From positions 1-43,792 of the forward strand of contig JAEWNN010000128.1 in NCBI GenBank assembly GCA_023457035.1: DNA of 43,792 bases. The letters are read 5' to 3'. This document shows, piece by piece, positions 21,529-29,142 of this stretch. Origin of the DNA: Verrucomicrobiota bacterium (GTDB lineage: Bacteria > Verrucomicrobiota > Verrucomicrobiia > Opitutales > Opitutaceae). The notes under the pieces are model-generated. The model saw only the letters and a list, made by a program, of their open reading frames with translations, was not told the DNA's origin and did no database searches. The position numbers and the translations under genes were made by a program. The stretch's first letter is position 1, and the number at the start of each line of letters is the position of its first letter.

Positions 21529-22437
21529 TTATCGGGAATTTGTTGGGCGGTTGCTCACATCCTGTTTGTGGGGAACTCCAGGGTGTTTGCCGGTCACGTG
21601 GCGGCGGACATGGCGCACAATGCCGAAGCCGATGTAGCCGAGGAAAAGCACAAGAAACGAGATCTCTTGCAGCTTCCAGACCAGTGCCCCGACGATGAGC
21701 AGCAGGATGAATGTCCAGAGCCGGGTCTTGGTCTGCCAGTCGATCTTCTTGAAGCTGGGGTACCGGATGGTGCTTACCATCAGAAACGAGATGAGCAACA
21801 ACAGCACCGGCAGGGCGAAAGTGGTCTTCTGCAGCGAACGCTCGTTGTCCGCCAGATGCAGGAGAAAAAGTACCAGCGAGGCGACCGCTCCGGCGGCCGC
21901 CGGCACGGGCAGACCCAGGAAATCCTTGTTCGACTCGTGCTCGGCGCGCTGGAGCAGAGGATTCGTGATCACGTTGAAACGTGCCAACCGCACCGCGGCG
22001 CAGAGCAGATAGATGAAGGCGACGAACCAACCGAACTCGCGAAACCATTGGTATCCGTCCTTGGGCGCGAGGATGAGGAAAAACACCATCAGGGCCGGAG
22101 CGATGCCGAAGGAGACGACATCGGCGAGCGAATCGAACTCGGCGCCGAACAGCGAGGTTCGCCCCCCCATGCGTGCCAGGCGGCCGTCCAAGGAATCGAA
22201 AAGCACCGCGGCAAGGATAAGCCACACCGCCTGGATGTAGTATTCGCGCGGCGAGGCACTGCCGTGGACCGACGCGTAGATCCCGGCATCGGCGATCAGC
22301 CGGGCTTGGATGCATTTGATCACCGCCACGAAACCGCAGAACAGATTTCCGGCCGTCATCAGGTTCGGCAGGAAATAGATCCGGCTGGCCTGAGTGACGT
22401 TGTAGGGATTCTCGCGGGAATGGAGATCCGACGACAT
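21529..22437 (-). CDS. pssA: CDP-diacylglycerol-serine O-phosphatidyltransferase
   Basis: Integral-membrane enzyme that joins CDP-diacylglycerol and serine to give phosphatidylserine, the precursor of phosphatidylethanolamine. The 302-residue product begins with FLPNLMTAGNLFCGFVA, the typical start of the type II PssA group. It contains the CDP-alcohol phosphotransferase signature DGxxAR...G...D...D, seen as DSLDGRLARMGG followed by FGAEFDSLADVVSFG near residues 85-110. About seven to eight membrane spans follow. The C-terminal tail beyond the last span is basic and polar. The RelE-like gene lies 26 nt upstream on the same strand, so the two may share a transcript. Confidence 0.93.
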   Translation of the reverse strand: MSSDLHSRENPYNVTQASRIYFLPNLMTAGNLFCGFVAVIKCIQARLIADAGIYASVHGSASPREYYIQAVWLILAAVLFDSLDGRLARMGGRTSLFGAEFDSLADVVSFGIAPALMVFFLILAPKDGYQWFREFGWFVAFIYLLCAAVRLARFNVITNPLLQRAEHESNKDFLGLPVPAAAGAVASLVLFLLHLADNERSLQKTTFALPVLLLLISFLMVSTIRYPSFKKIDWQTKTRLWTFILLLIVGALVWKLQEISFLVLFLGYIGFGIVRHVRRHVTGKHPGVPHKQDVSNRPTNSR

Positions 22438-22463
22438 GGCGGGTGGTTGGCGGAATGCGGAGC

Positions 22464-22814
22464 CTACTTGGTCAGGCTCTCGAGGTACTTCCAGAACTTC
22501 GAATGCTGTTCCACCAGTTGCTGGTCGGTCACCGGCAGCTTCGTGCGAAAAAGGAAGTCCTCAAGGGAGTTGCGGTGCAGAATCCAGTGCACGTGGAGAG
22601 TGTCGCCCTGGCGCTCGAAGTAGAACCGGAAGTCCCCCGAGCGCAGCCGGTAGAAGGTGTGTCCGGCACGGGAGAACTGGCCGAGCGGTTCGCGCGGCTG
22701 CGCCAACTGTGCGGCCGTCAGGCTGCCCAACGGTTCGATGACCCCGAGTTGGGCAAGTTGGTCGAGCTTGTTGAGCTCGCTGACGCTCTGATCGGAAAAC
22801 GTGACCTGAAACAT
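22464..22814 (-). CDS. Orphan RelE/ParE-like protein
   Basis: The 116-residue product has the compact pattern of RelE/ParE-superfamily proteins. FSDQSVSELNKLDQLAQL looks like the N-terminal helical pair, LGQFSRAGHTFYRLRSGDFR matches the xxYRxRxGDYR core strand, and FYFERQGDTLHVHWILHR is the last strand. Family members are toxin mRNases or gyrase inhibitors. No antitoxin-like gene is adjacent: upstream is the NfeD-like gene on the other strand, downstream is pssA after 26 nt. It may therefore be domesticated. The ATG at 22814 is chosen; the upstream extension to 22946 is arginine/alanine-rich and not family-like. Confidence 0.75.
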   Translation of the reverse strand: MFQVTFSDQSVSELNKLDQLAQLGVIEPLGSLTAAQLAQPREPLGQFSRAGHTFYRLRSGDFRFYFERQGDTLHVHWILHRNSLEDFLFRTKLPVTDQQLVEQHSKFWKYLESLTK

Positions 22815-22952
22815 GGCGAGGGCGACCCGAGCACGGATCGTGTGCCCCGCACTGTCGGCGCGTGTTTTTCCTGCCGCAATCCCAAATCGGGCGCGGTGGC
22901 GCGCGCCACGGGCCGGTCCCATGGAGATTTTGGTGACGGGCTGCACCGCGTG

Positions 22953-22980
22953 GCGACAAACGGGTAAACAGGATTGTAAT
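22953..22980 (+). promoter_or_regulatory. Candidate sigma-70-type promoter of the NfeD-flotillin operon
   Basis: GCGACA (22953-22958) and TGTAAT (22975-22980) are separated by 16 nt and lie 47 nt before the NfeD-like start. The -10 matches TATAAT at five of six positions, the -35 matches TTGACA at four. Confidence 0.4.
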
Positions 22981-23026
22981 ACCCACCGCGCGCGGTATCT
23001 GCAATGATGCTTCCGGAGGAAACCCC

Positions 23027-23638
23027 ATGACGACTCTCGCCCTCATCGAACGCCTCAACGGTTGGTGGACCGAGCTCTCGCTCGCCAAGCAGTTCTTCTA
23101 CGGCATCGGGCTCGTCGCCGGCATCGTCTGTGTGGTGCTCATGATCCTCTCCTTGTTGGGCATGGACCACGACGATGCGGTCGATGCGCTCGGGTCCGCC
23201 GATGCAGCCGGCGCGCACGATGGCGACAGCGGTGGCGGCATCTTCTCGGTCAAGCCCCTCACCGGCTTCTTCCTCGGATTCGGCTGGGCGGGCGGCCTCG
23301 CGCTCGATGCGGGCTTCTCCTTTATCGCCGCGCTCGGCTGCGCTCTCGGGGCGGGCGGAGCGATCATGGCGGTGATCGTGCTGATGTTCCGCGCGATCTT
23401 CGCCATGCGCAGCGACGGCACCGCACGCATCGAGGACACGGTGGGGGCCGTCGGCACCGTTTATCTCACTCTTCCCGCCGCCAAGGCCGCCGGCGGCCAA
23501 GTGATCGTGAACTTCAAGGGACGGCAGGAGACCTACGCCGCCTTGAGCGCCGCCGCGAAGGCGATCCCCAGCGGCGACAAGGTGAAGGTCGTGGCCATCG
23601 TCGACAGCCGCACGGTCCTCGTCGAACCGCTGGGCTGA
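23027..23638 (+). CDS. NfeD-like membrane protein
   Basis: The 203-residue product has hydrophobic segments at about residues 23-46, 80-102 and 105-133. A C-terminal region at about 140-203 (VGAVGTVYLTL through VKVVAIVDSRTVLVEPLG) has the beta-rich OB-fold look of NfeD proteins. NfeD partners flotillin-type proteins in membrane microdomains, and the next gene is a flotillin 83 nt downstream, which strongly supports the assignment. GGAGG stands just before the ATG at 23027. It is the short NfeD type, without the N-terminal ClpP-like protease domain. A Gly/Asp-rich loop at about residues 50-72 separates the first span from the rest. Confidence 0.75.
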   Translation: MTTLALIERLNGWWTELSLAKQFFYGIGLVAGIVCVVLMILSLLGMDHDDAVDALGSADAAGAHDGDSGGGIFSVKPLTGFFLGFGWAGGLALDAGFSFIAALGCALGAGGAIMAVIVLMFRAIFAMRSDGTARIEDTVGAVGTVYLTLPAAKAAGGQVIVNFKGRQETYAALSAAAKAIPSGDKVKVVAIVDSRTVLVEPLG

Positions 23639-23721
23639 CGCCCGATTCGACCCGCGGGCGGCAACGCCGCTGCATCCCTCCCTCTCGCCCGGCCTCACGT
23701 CTCTTTCCCAACCCTCCGACC

Positions 23722-25149
23722 ATGGACATCATCAACATCCTCCTCGTGGCCTTCGCCATCGTCTTCGTCCTCATCGTGGCGATGACCCTCGTGTCGCGGT
23801 ACCGCATGTGCCCGCCCGACCGCATCCTCGTGGTCTACGGCAAGCTCGCCAACGGCCTGTCTTCTAAATGTTACCACGGCGGTTCTACGTTCGTGATGCC
23901 GATGTTCCAGAGCTACTCCTACCTCGATCTCACCCCGATCAACATCGAGATCGAGCTCAAGGGCGCCCTCTCCAGTCAGAACATCCGTATCGACGCTCCG
24001 GCTTCGTTCACCATCGGCATCTCCACGGAACCGGAGGTCATGCAGAACGCCGCCACCCGCCTGCTCGGGCGCACGCTTGACGAGGTGCAGCAACTCGCCT
24101 CTGAGATCATCATGGGCCAGATGCGTGTCGTCTTCGCCTCGATGACGATCGAGGAGATCAACAACGACCGCGAGAAGCTCATCGGACTGATCACCAAGGG
24201 CGTCGAGGTCGAGCTCCACAAGGTCGGCCTGCGCATGATCAACGGCAACATCCGCGACATCCGCGACGCCTCCGGCTACATCGACGCGCTCGGCAAGGAA
24301 GCCGCCGCGAAGGCGATCAACGACGCCCAGATCAAGGTCGCCCAGGAGAACCAGCGCGGCGCCATCGGCCGCGCCGAGGCCGAGCGGGAGCAGGCCATCC
24401 GCGTGGCCAACGCCCATGCCGAGGCGCGCAAGGGCGAGAACACCGCCCAGGTCATCATCGCCAAGTCCGACGCCGACCTCGCCTCCGAGCAGGCCGAGGC
24501 CAAGCGCCGCGTCGAGGCCGCGCAGAAAGTGGCCGAGGCACGCGCCTTGCAGGAAGGCTACAAGGCCCAGCAGGAGGCCGAGCTCGCTCGCGCCGATCGC
24601 GAGAAAGCGCAACAACAGGCCGACCTCATCGTGAAGGCCGAGATCGAGAAGGAGCGCATCCGCATCGATGCCGAGGCCAAGGCCGCCCAGGCCCGCCTCC
24701 TCCAGGAAGGCCAGTCCGCCGCCTACCTCATCCAGAAGCAGGCCGAGGGCGATGGCGTGAAGCGCGTCGCCGAGGGCGAGGCCGCCGGTATTCGCGCCAA
24801 ACTCGTCGCCGAGGCCGAGGGCACCCAGGCCCTTCTCGATGCGAAGGCCGCCGGATTCGAGAAGCTCCTCAAGGTTTCCCACGACACGCAGGGCGCCACG
24901 CAGCTGCTCATCGCCGAGAACATCGTGCGCATCGCCGAGATCCAGGCCACCGCGATCAAGGGGCTCTCCTTCGAGAAGATCGTGGTCATGGGGGGCGGCA
25001 ATGGCGGCGCGGCCGGGCCCGGCCAGTTCGTGCAGGACCTCTACAAGGGCGTGCTGCCCATCAACGAGCTCGCCAAGAACGTCGGACTCAACCTCCCGAG
25101 CTTCCTCGGCACCGCCCCCGCCGAGAGCAAGCCGGAGCCGAAGGCCTGA
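23722..25149 (+). CDS. Flotillin-family SPFH protein
   Basis: Membrane scaffold protein of the FloT/YuaG type that organises lipid-protein microdomains. The 475-residue product has one N-terminal membrane segment (about 4-24), an SPFH domain (about 28-180, including APASFTIGISTEP and the GLRMINGNIRDI segment), and a long Ala/Glu/Lys/Arg-rich coiled-coil region (about 190-370) with the repeated EA pattern of flotillins. The C-terminal region is less charged and ends in a Pro/Glu/Lys tail. The start is the ATG at 23722; the in-frame region before it overlaps the NfeD-like gene in another frame and is not coding. It probably forms an operon with that gene. Confidence 0.92.
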   Translation: MDIINILLVAFAIVFVLIVAMTLVSRYRMCPPDRILVVYGKLANGLSSKCYHGGSTFVMPMFQSYSYLDLTPINIEIELKGALSSQNIRIDAPASFTIGISTEPEVMQNAATRLLGRTLDEVQQLASEIIMGQMRVVFASMTIEEINNDREKLIGLITKGVEVELHKVGLRMINGNIRDIRDASGYIDALGKEAAAKAINDAQIKVAQENQRGAIGRAEAEREQAIRVANAHAEARKGENTAQVIIAKSDADLASEQAEAKRRVEAAQKVAEARALQEGYKAQQEAELARADREKAQQQADLIVKAEIEKERIRIDAEAKAAQARLLQEGQSAAYLIQKQAEGDGVKRVAEGEAAGIRAKLVAEAEGTQALLDAKAAGFEKLLKVSHDTQGATQLLIAENIVRIAEIQATAIKGLSFEKIVVMGGGNGGAAGPGQFVQDLYKGVLPINELAKNVGLNLPSFLGTAPAESKPEPKA

Positions 25150-25176
25150 TCCTCTGTATCCTAGTTACCCTTGCGT

Positions 25177-25198
25177 GGGCGCCTTGTTCGGGGCGCCC
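25177..25198 (+). terminator. Weak hairpin after the flotillin gene
   Basis: GGGCGC (25177-25182) and GCGCCC (25193-25198) form a 6-bp stem 27 nt after the flotillin stop. No T tract follows, so termination is uncertain. Confidence 0.35.
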
Positions 25199-25438
25199 GC
25201 GCCTGTATCCGGGCGGTCGGACCAGCGTGGTTTCCCGAAGCTTCGTTCGCAGACCAGCCACCGGAGGCGGCTCCGGGCGATGGTGGACTTGCCCCGCCGG
25301 CCCCAGGCCCGCGGGGCAGGATCCCTTCGCGCAGCAGGCACCTCTCGCGAACCATCCGGAGGCGGTGGGATTTGGGAAGTTCCTGCCGCCATCGCCAGAC
25401 TCGACGACGCACCGGACCGGCCGCAGGCTCCCGCGCTG

Positions 25439-25888
25439 ATGACACCGGCAACAATCCCCCCTCCGCTGGCGTGGGCCTTCTCGATCGGCCTATCCGCTCT
25501 GGCGGGCTGGTTCGTGCCGCCGCTGCGGACCGTGTGGTTCCACTCGTTGTGGCTGGCGTGGGCTGTCGCGTTGGGCGCACTCCTCTGGTGCGGATGGGCG
25601 GCGCTCGAGTTCCGGCGTCACCGCACGACGATCCTGCCGCAGCGGCAGCCGACCGCCTTGCTGTGCCGGGGACCGTTCCGCGTCTCCCGCAATCCGCTCT
25701 ATCTGGCCATGCTGCTGCTCGCGGTGGTGCCGTGGTTGGGGTGGGGCCGCATCGGCCTGCTCCTCGCGCCCGCCCTCTTTTTCGTCTTCGCGAACTGGGT
25801 GATCATCCCCGCCGAGGAGGGGACGCTCCGCGCGCTCTTCGGCGACGCCTACGCCGGCTACTGCCGGCGGGTGCGGCGCTGGTGCTGA
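25439..25888 (+). CDS. Isoprenylcysteine-carboxyl-methyltransferase-like membrane methyltransferase
   Basis: The 149-residue product has about four hydrophobic segments. The C-terminal signature GPFRVSRNPLYLAMLLL, followed by EEGTLRALFGDAYAGYCRRVRRW, is characteristic of the ICMT/PEMT-like methyltransferase family. RNPLYL and EExxLxxxFGxxYxxYxxxVxRW form the S-adenosylmethionine and substrate pocket. Substrates in bacteria are largely unknown; phospholipids or small hydrophobic molecules are likely. The 289 bases between the flotillin gene and this one hold no supported gene, and no Shine-Dalgarno site is obvious. Confidence 0.85.
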   Translation: MTPATIPPPLAWAFSIGLSALAGWFVPPLRTVWFHSLWLAWAVALGALLWCGWAALEFRRHRTTILPQRQPTALLCRGPFRVSRNPLYLAMLLLAVVPWLGWGRIGLLLAPALFFVFANWVIIPAEEGTLRALFGDAYAGYCRRVRRWC

Positions 25889-25915
25889 GGCCGCGGGGGC
25901 GATCCCTGCCGCTGG

Positions 25916-26215
25916 CTAGAACCCGAGGCGGGCGCGGACGGCGGCGAGGTCGAGGCCGTCGATGCGCAGAAGCTTCTGGCGGGAGGTGTCGCCACGCACA
26001 AGTGACAGGGCACGGCGGGGCAGGTCGAGCCGCGCTGCGAGGAACTCGACGAGCGCCTCGTTGGCCCGGCCCTCGACGGGTGGGGCGCGCAGCTTGATCT
26101 TCACGGCGTTGCCCATCGTGCCGGCGACCTCGTCGCGCGAGGCGCCGGGGATGACCTTCACCTCGAGCCGGCAGGAGGCGGGCGCGGGGATCGAGGCGTT
26201 TCTCGGGGCGGCCAT
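25916..26215 (-). CDS. DUF167 (YggU/UPF0235) protein
   Basis: Small cytoplasmic protein of 99 residues. LEVKVIPGASRDEVAG and KIKLRAPPVEGRANEALVEFLA are the family's hallmark blocks, followed by the SLVRGDTSRQKLLRI segment. Family function is not established. It probably shares a transcript with the Dabb-domain gene 79 nt upstream on the same strand and converges with the methyltransferase gene. The start is the ATG at 26215, with no clear Shine-Dalgarno site. Confidence 0.9.
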   Translation of the reverse strand: MAAPRNASIPAPASCRLEVKVIPGASRDEVAGTMGNAVKIKLRAPPVEGRANEALVEFLAARLDLPRRALSLVRGDTSRQKLLRIDGLDLAAVRARLGF

Positions 26216-26294
26216 GGAGGAGGTGCGGAGGGAACGACCGGTGGGTGGGGCGCGGGTGGCGGCGCTCCCAAGGTCGCGCCCTCCCGGGGAGGAC

Positions 26295-26594
26295 TCAGGC
26301 GGCGTCGAAGACGGCGATGCGCGTCCAGCAATCCTTGTGGTCGGCGACGAACTTCAGGTGCGTGGGGTGCGTCTGGTAGGCGCCGTGGCCGGCGAGGTCG
26401 TCGAACAGCACGGTGAGCGCGAAGGCGTACTCGGAATCGAGTATCGGACGCGCGGGCACGGGGGCGGGGGTGCCGACGAAGAGCTGGCGCACGGAGGGGA
26501 TGGTGCGCAACGTTTCGAGGCCGGCCCGCAGGGCGGCGCGGCGTTCGGCGGGGAGCTCGGGGCTCAGGTAGAAGCGGACGCTGTGGACGAACAT
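26295..26594 (-). CDS. Dabb (stress-responsive A/B barrel) domain protein
   Basis: The 99-residue product begins MFVHSVRFYLSPEL. FVGTPAPVPARPI, YAFALTVLFDD and THLKFVADHKDCW follow, the pattern of the dimeric alpha+beta barrel (Dabb) family. Many Dabb proteins are small heme-free enzymes or stress proteins of uncertain role. The ATG at 26594 gives the standard length; the extension to 26771 is Arg-rich and overlaps the start region of the divergent exonuclease gene. It is divergent from exonuclease III across 136 bases. Confidence 0.85.
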   Translation of the reverse strand: MFVHSVRFYLSPELPAERRAALRAGLETLRTIPSVRQLFVGTPAPVPARPILDSEYAFALTVLFDDLAGHGAYQTHPTHLKFVADHKDCWTRIAVFDAA

Positions 26595-26730
26595 GCCGCG
26601 CAGCGTGGCGGTGCGGCCAAGGTCGCGCAAGTTTCGCGAGTGCGGTCGGCGGGTTGGCGAACAGCGGCTGGAACACGCCGCCGGTTTTCGCTCGCCGCCC
26701 GGGCGGCGATGCGGCTTGGCTCGGCGGCGC

Positions 26731-27489
26731 ATGAAGCTCGTCAGCTGGAACGTCAACGGCGTGCGCGCCACCTTGAAGAAGGGTCTGCTCGAGTGGATCG
26801 AGCGCGAGCAGGCCGATGTCGTCTGCCTGCAGGAGACGAAGGCGCGCGAGGAGCAGGTCGAGGTGATCTGGCCGGAGGGCTACGCGGCGCACTGGCACAG
26901 CGCGGAGAAGGCCGGCTACAGCGGCACGCTCACCCTGACGCGACGCCCGACGCTGGGCGTGCGGCGCGGGCTCGACGGCCTGCTCGAGGACAAGGAGGGC
27001 CGCGTGCTCACCACCGAGTTCGACGACTTCTTCCTGGTGAACTGCTACACCCCCAACGCCAAGCGCGAGCTGGAGCGGCTCCCGTATCGCCACCAGGCGT
27101 GGGACCCGGCGTTCCTGCAGTACCTCAAGCGGCTCGAGGCGAAGAAGCCGGTCGTGTTCTGCGGCGATCTCAATGTCGCGCACGAGCCGATCGACCTCGC
27201 CAACCCGAAGAGCAACGAGCGGACCCACGGCTTCACCTGGGAGGAGCGCGAGGGGTTCTCGAACCTCGTGGCGGCGGGCTTCGTGGATACGTTCCGCGCC
27301 CTGCATCCCGGGCTGGCGGGCCAGTACACGTGGTGGAGCCACATGAGCAACGCCCGCGCCCGGAACATCGGCTGGCGCATCGACTACTTCGGCCTTTCCG
27401 CGGCGCTGCGCCCGCGGCTGAAGAACGCCTTCATCCAGCAGCAGGTGACGGGTTCGGACCATTGCCCGATCGGGGTCGAACTCGCCTGA
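26731..27489 (+). CDS. xth: Exodeoxyribonuclease III
   Basis: DNA-repair enzyme of the endonuclease/exonuclease/phosphatase family; it cuts the backbone at abasic sites and removes 3' blocking groups. The 252-residue length is typical. WNVNGVRA near the N-terminus, QETKARE with the metal-binding Glu, GDLNVAHEPIDL, the RARNIGWRIDYF segment and the C-terminal GSDHCPIGVEL (catalytic His) are all present. The ATG at 26731 begins directly with MKLVSWNVNG, the normal start; the upstream in-frame extension is not family-like. SRPBCC and CinA genes follow on the same strand. Confidence 0.94.
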   Translation: MKLVSWNVNGVRATLKKGLLEWIEREQADVVCLQETKAREEQVEVIWPEGYAAHWHSAEKAGYSGTLTLTRRPTLGVRRGLDGLLEDKEGRVLTTEFDDFFLVNCYTPNAKRELERLPYRHQAWDPAFLQYLKRLEAKKPVVFCGDLNVAHEPIDLANPKSNERTHGFTWEEREGFSNLVAAGFVDTFRALHPGLAGQYTWWSHMSNARARNIGWRIDYFGLSAALRPRLKNAFIQQQVTGSDHCPIGVELA

Positions 27490-27520
27490 GGGCGACCGCC
27501 CTCCGCCGGCCTGCCTGCCC

Positions 27521-28066
27521 ATGCGCTACCTGCTCCGCTTCAGCCTCGCCTTCGCCCTGATCGTCGTCGTGCTCGGGCTGGTCGGCCTGGTGTTGCCGCG
27601 GACGTACCGCGTGGTGCGCGCGGTCGCGGTCGCCGCCCCGCCGGCGACGGTGTACCCTCTTGTTGGTGATCTGGCGCGTTGGCGCGATTGGAGCCCCTGG
27701 GCGGCGCGCGACCCGCGGATGGAGACGACCTTCGCCGCGACGACGACCGGCCCCGGCGCGTGGACGCAGTGGCGCAGCACGAGCCAGGGCGGCGGCCGGG
27801 CCGAGATCCTCGAGGCGCGGCCGCCCGAGCTGCTGCGGTACCGGATGTCGTTTGTGGGGTTGCCGGTCGATTGCGACGGCACCTTCGCGTTGGTCGGCAC
27901 CGGTGGCGGCCGCGGCACGCATGTGACCTGGACGAGCGAGGGCCGGCTGGGCTGGAGCCCCTTGGCGCGCTGGTTCGGCTTGCTCCTGCGGCGGGCGGAG
28001 GGCCGGGAACTGGAGCAGGGGCTGGAGGCGCTGCGGACCCGGGCCGAGAAGGAAACCCACCGCTGA
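27521..28066 (+). CDS. SRPBCC-family (START-like) membrane-anchored protein
   Basis: The 181-residue product starts with a hydrophobic segment (residues 4-26) that is probably an N-terminal membrane anchor. A polyketide-cyclase/START-like fold follows: AAPPATVYPLVGDLARWRDWSPWAA and the beta strands around RYRMSFVGLPVDCDGTF match the family. Such proteins bind hydrophobic ligands in a deep pocket; the ligand is unknown. It lies 31 nt after the exonuclease III gene and may be co-transcribed. No catalytic residues can be inferred. Confidence 0.78.
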   Translation: MRYLLRFSLAFALIVVVLGLVGLVLPRTYRVVRAVAVAAPPATVYPLVGDLARWRDWSPWAARDPRMETTFAATTTGPGAWTQWRSTSQGGGRAEILEARPPELLRYRMSFVGLPVDCDGTFALVGTGGGRGTHVTWTSEGRLGWSPLARWFGLLLRRAEGRELEQGLEALRTRAEKETHR

Positions 28067-28186
28067 GCGGGAAGAACTCTTCTAGCGGGTGAGGGCGGGG
28101 GCGGTGCCGCTTGACCGGGGGCCGGCGGGCCGCATGCTGCGAGGTGCGCCAACCCCTGGCGCTCTGCAGTGCAACCCCTTACTCCC

Positions 28187-28411
28187 ATGAATTGGAAAAT
28201 CGAGATTCTGGAGAACCACACCGGGGAACTCGGCGAAGCCATTCGGCACGAGGACCACCTGATCGAAGCAGAAGAATATCACTACAACCAAGGGCAGGTG
28301 CTGGAGGTGTTTGTGCATCACGCGGACGATCCGGCGTGGCACATCTTCACCGATCTCGATTCCGGGCACCGGTTCAAGATCCCGCCGGTGAAGTACCGGC
28401 AGATCGCCTGA
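28187..28411 (+). CDS. Small protein of unknown function
   Basis: A 74-residue acidic, His- and Tyr-rich product (MNWKIEILENHTGELGEAIR near the start). A GTG 18 nt upstream, at 28169, is an alternative start. No family is recognised, and no signal peptide or membrane segment is present. The base composition is less GC-rich than that of its neighbours, but third positions still favour G/C. Stop codon and hairpin 28411-28441 are contiguous. Confidence 0.65.
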   Translation: MNWKIEILENHTGELGEAIRHEDHLIEAEEYHYNQGQVLEVFVHHADDPAWHIFTDLDSGHRFKIPPVKYRQIA

Positions 28412-28441
28412 GGCGCCGGCGGTGCCGGCCCCGGGGCGCCT
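28411..28441 (+). terminator. Hairpin immediately after the small gene
   Basis: AGGCGCC (28411-28417) and GGCGCCT (28435-28441) form a 7-bp stem with a GC-rich internal loop, starting on the last base of the stop codon. No T tract is present. Confidence 0.4.
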
Positions 28442-28572
28442 TCACGAAGCACCTGGTTCCGCCGTGCGGTGCGCCCGGAGGTCGCGGGCCGCGACCGGAA
28501 CGACCCCGCGAATTTGCCGGGCCCCTGCACCGCGCGTTTGCCGCCGGGGCGGGAACCGCTGAGGCTGTGTCG

Positions 28573-29061
28573 ATGCTGAAACGACTGATGTTGAGCACCC
28601 CGCGGCTGCGCCTTGCAGTGGCCGAGAGCATGACGGCGGGGCGCCTCCAGGCGTTGGTGGCCGCGGAGGCCGGGGCATCGGAGTTTTTCGCCGGCGGCAT
28701 CACGGCCTACACGATCGAACAGAAGGTGCGCCACCTCGGGGTGGACCGGGCGGAAGCGGCGCCCGTGGACTGCGTGTCGGCCGGGGTGGCCTGGCAGATG
28801 GCGCGCGGCGCCTGTGCGTTGTTCGGTGTGGAGGTCGCGGTCGCCACGACGGGCTACGCCGAGGCGGCGCCCGCGCGCGGATTCCCCGAGGCCGGGCTGT
28901 TCTGGGCGCTCTGCCACCGGCTGCCGGACAATCGGGAGATCCGCCGCGAGGCGCGGCTGGCGCTGCCGGCGGCGACGCGCGGCGAGGCGCAGGCGCGGGG
29001 GGCGGAGGCCGCCTATCTTGCGCTGGTGGCCCACCTGCAGCAGTGGCGGGCGGCGGGGTGA
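28573..29061 (+). CDS. pncC: Stand-alone CinA C-terminal domain (nicotinamide-nucleotide amidase, PncC type)
   Basis: The 162-residue product corresponds to the CinA C-terminal amidase domain only. It begins with RLAVAESMTAGRLQALVA, with the Thr/Ser-containing motif, followed by AGASEFFAGGITAYTIEQK, whose Tyr and Lys are the other catalytic residues in PncC enzymes. Members deamidate nicotinamide mononucleotide to nicotinate mononucleotide in NAD salvage. The match is clear but the enzyme activity is inferred. The ATG at 28573 is used. The preceding 160 bases contain only the hairpin at 28411-28441. Confidence 0.85.
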   Translation: MLKRLMLSTPRLRLAVAESMTAGRLQALVAAEAGASEFFAGGITAYTIEQKVRHLGVDRAEAAPVDCVSAGVAWQMARGACALFGVEVAVATTGYAEAAPARGFPEAGLFWALCHRLPDNREIRREARLALPAATRGEAQARGAEAAYLALVAHLQQWRAAG

Positions 29062-29142
29062 GCGGCGCCGGTTCCCAGTATCGGCAAACTACTGGCGCTG
29101 CACGCGGTGTTGGTGCATGATACGCGCGTAGGTGCGATGCCG

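Noticed and set aside
21380..21560. An origin of replication near dnaN
   Set aside because: Only one weak DnaA-box-like word and a small A/T-rich patch are present; dnaA is absent. Origins have clusters of boxes.
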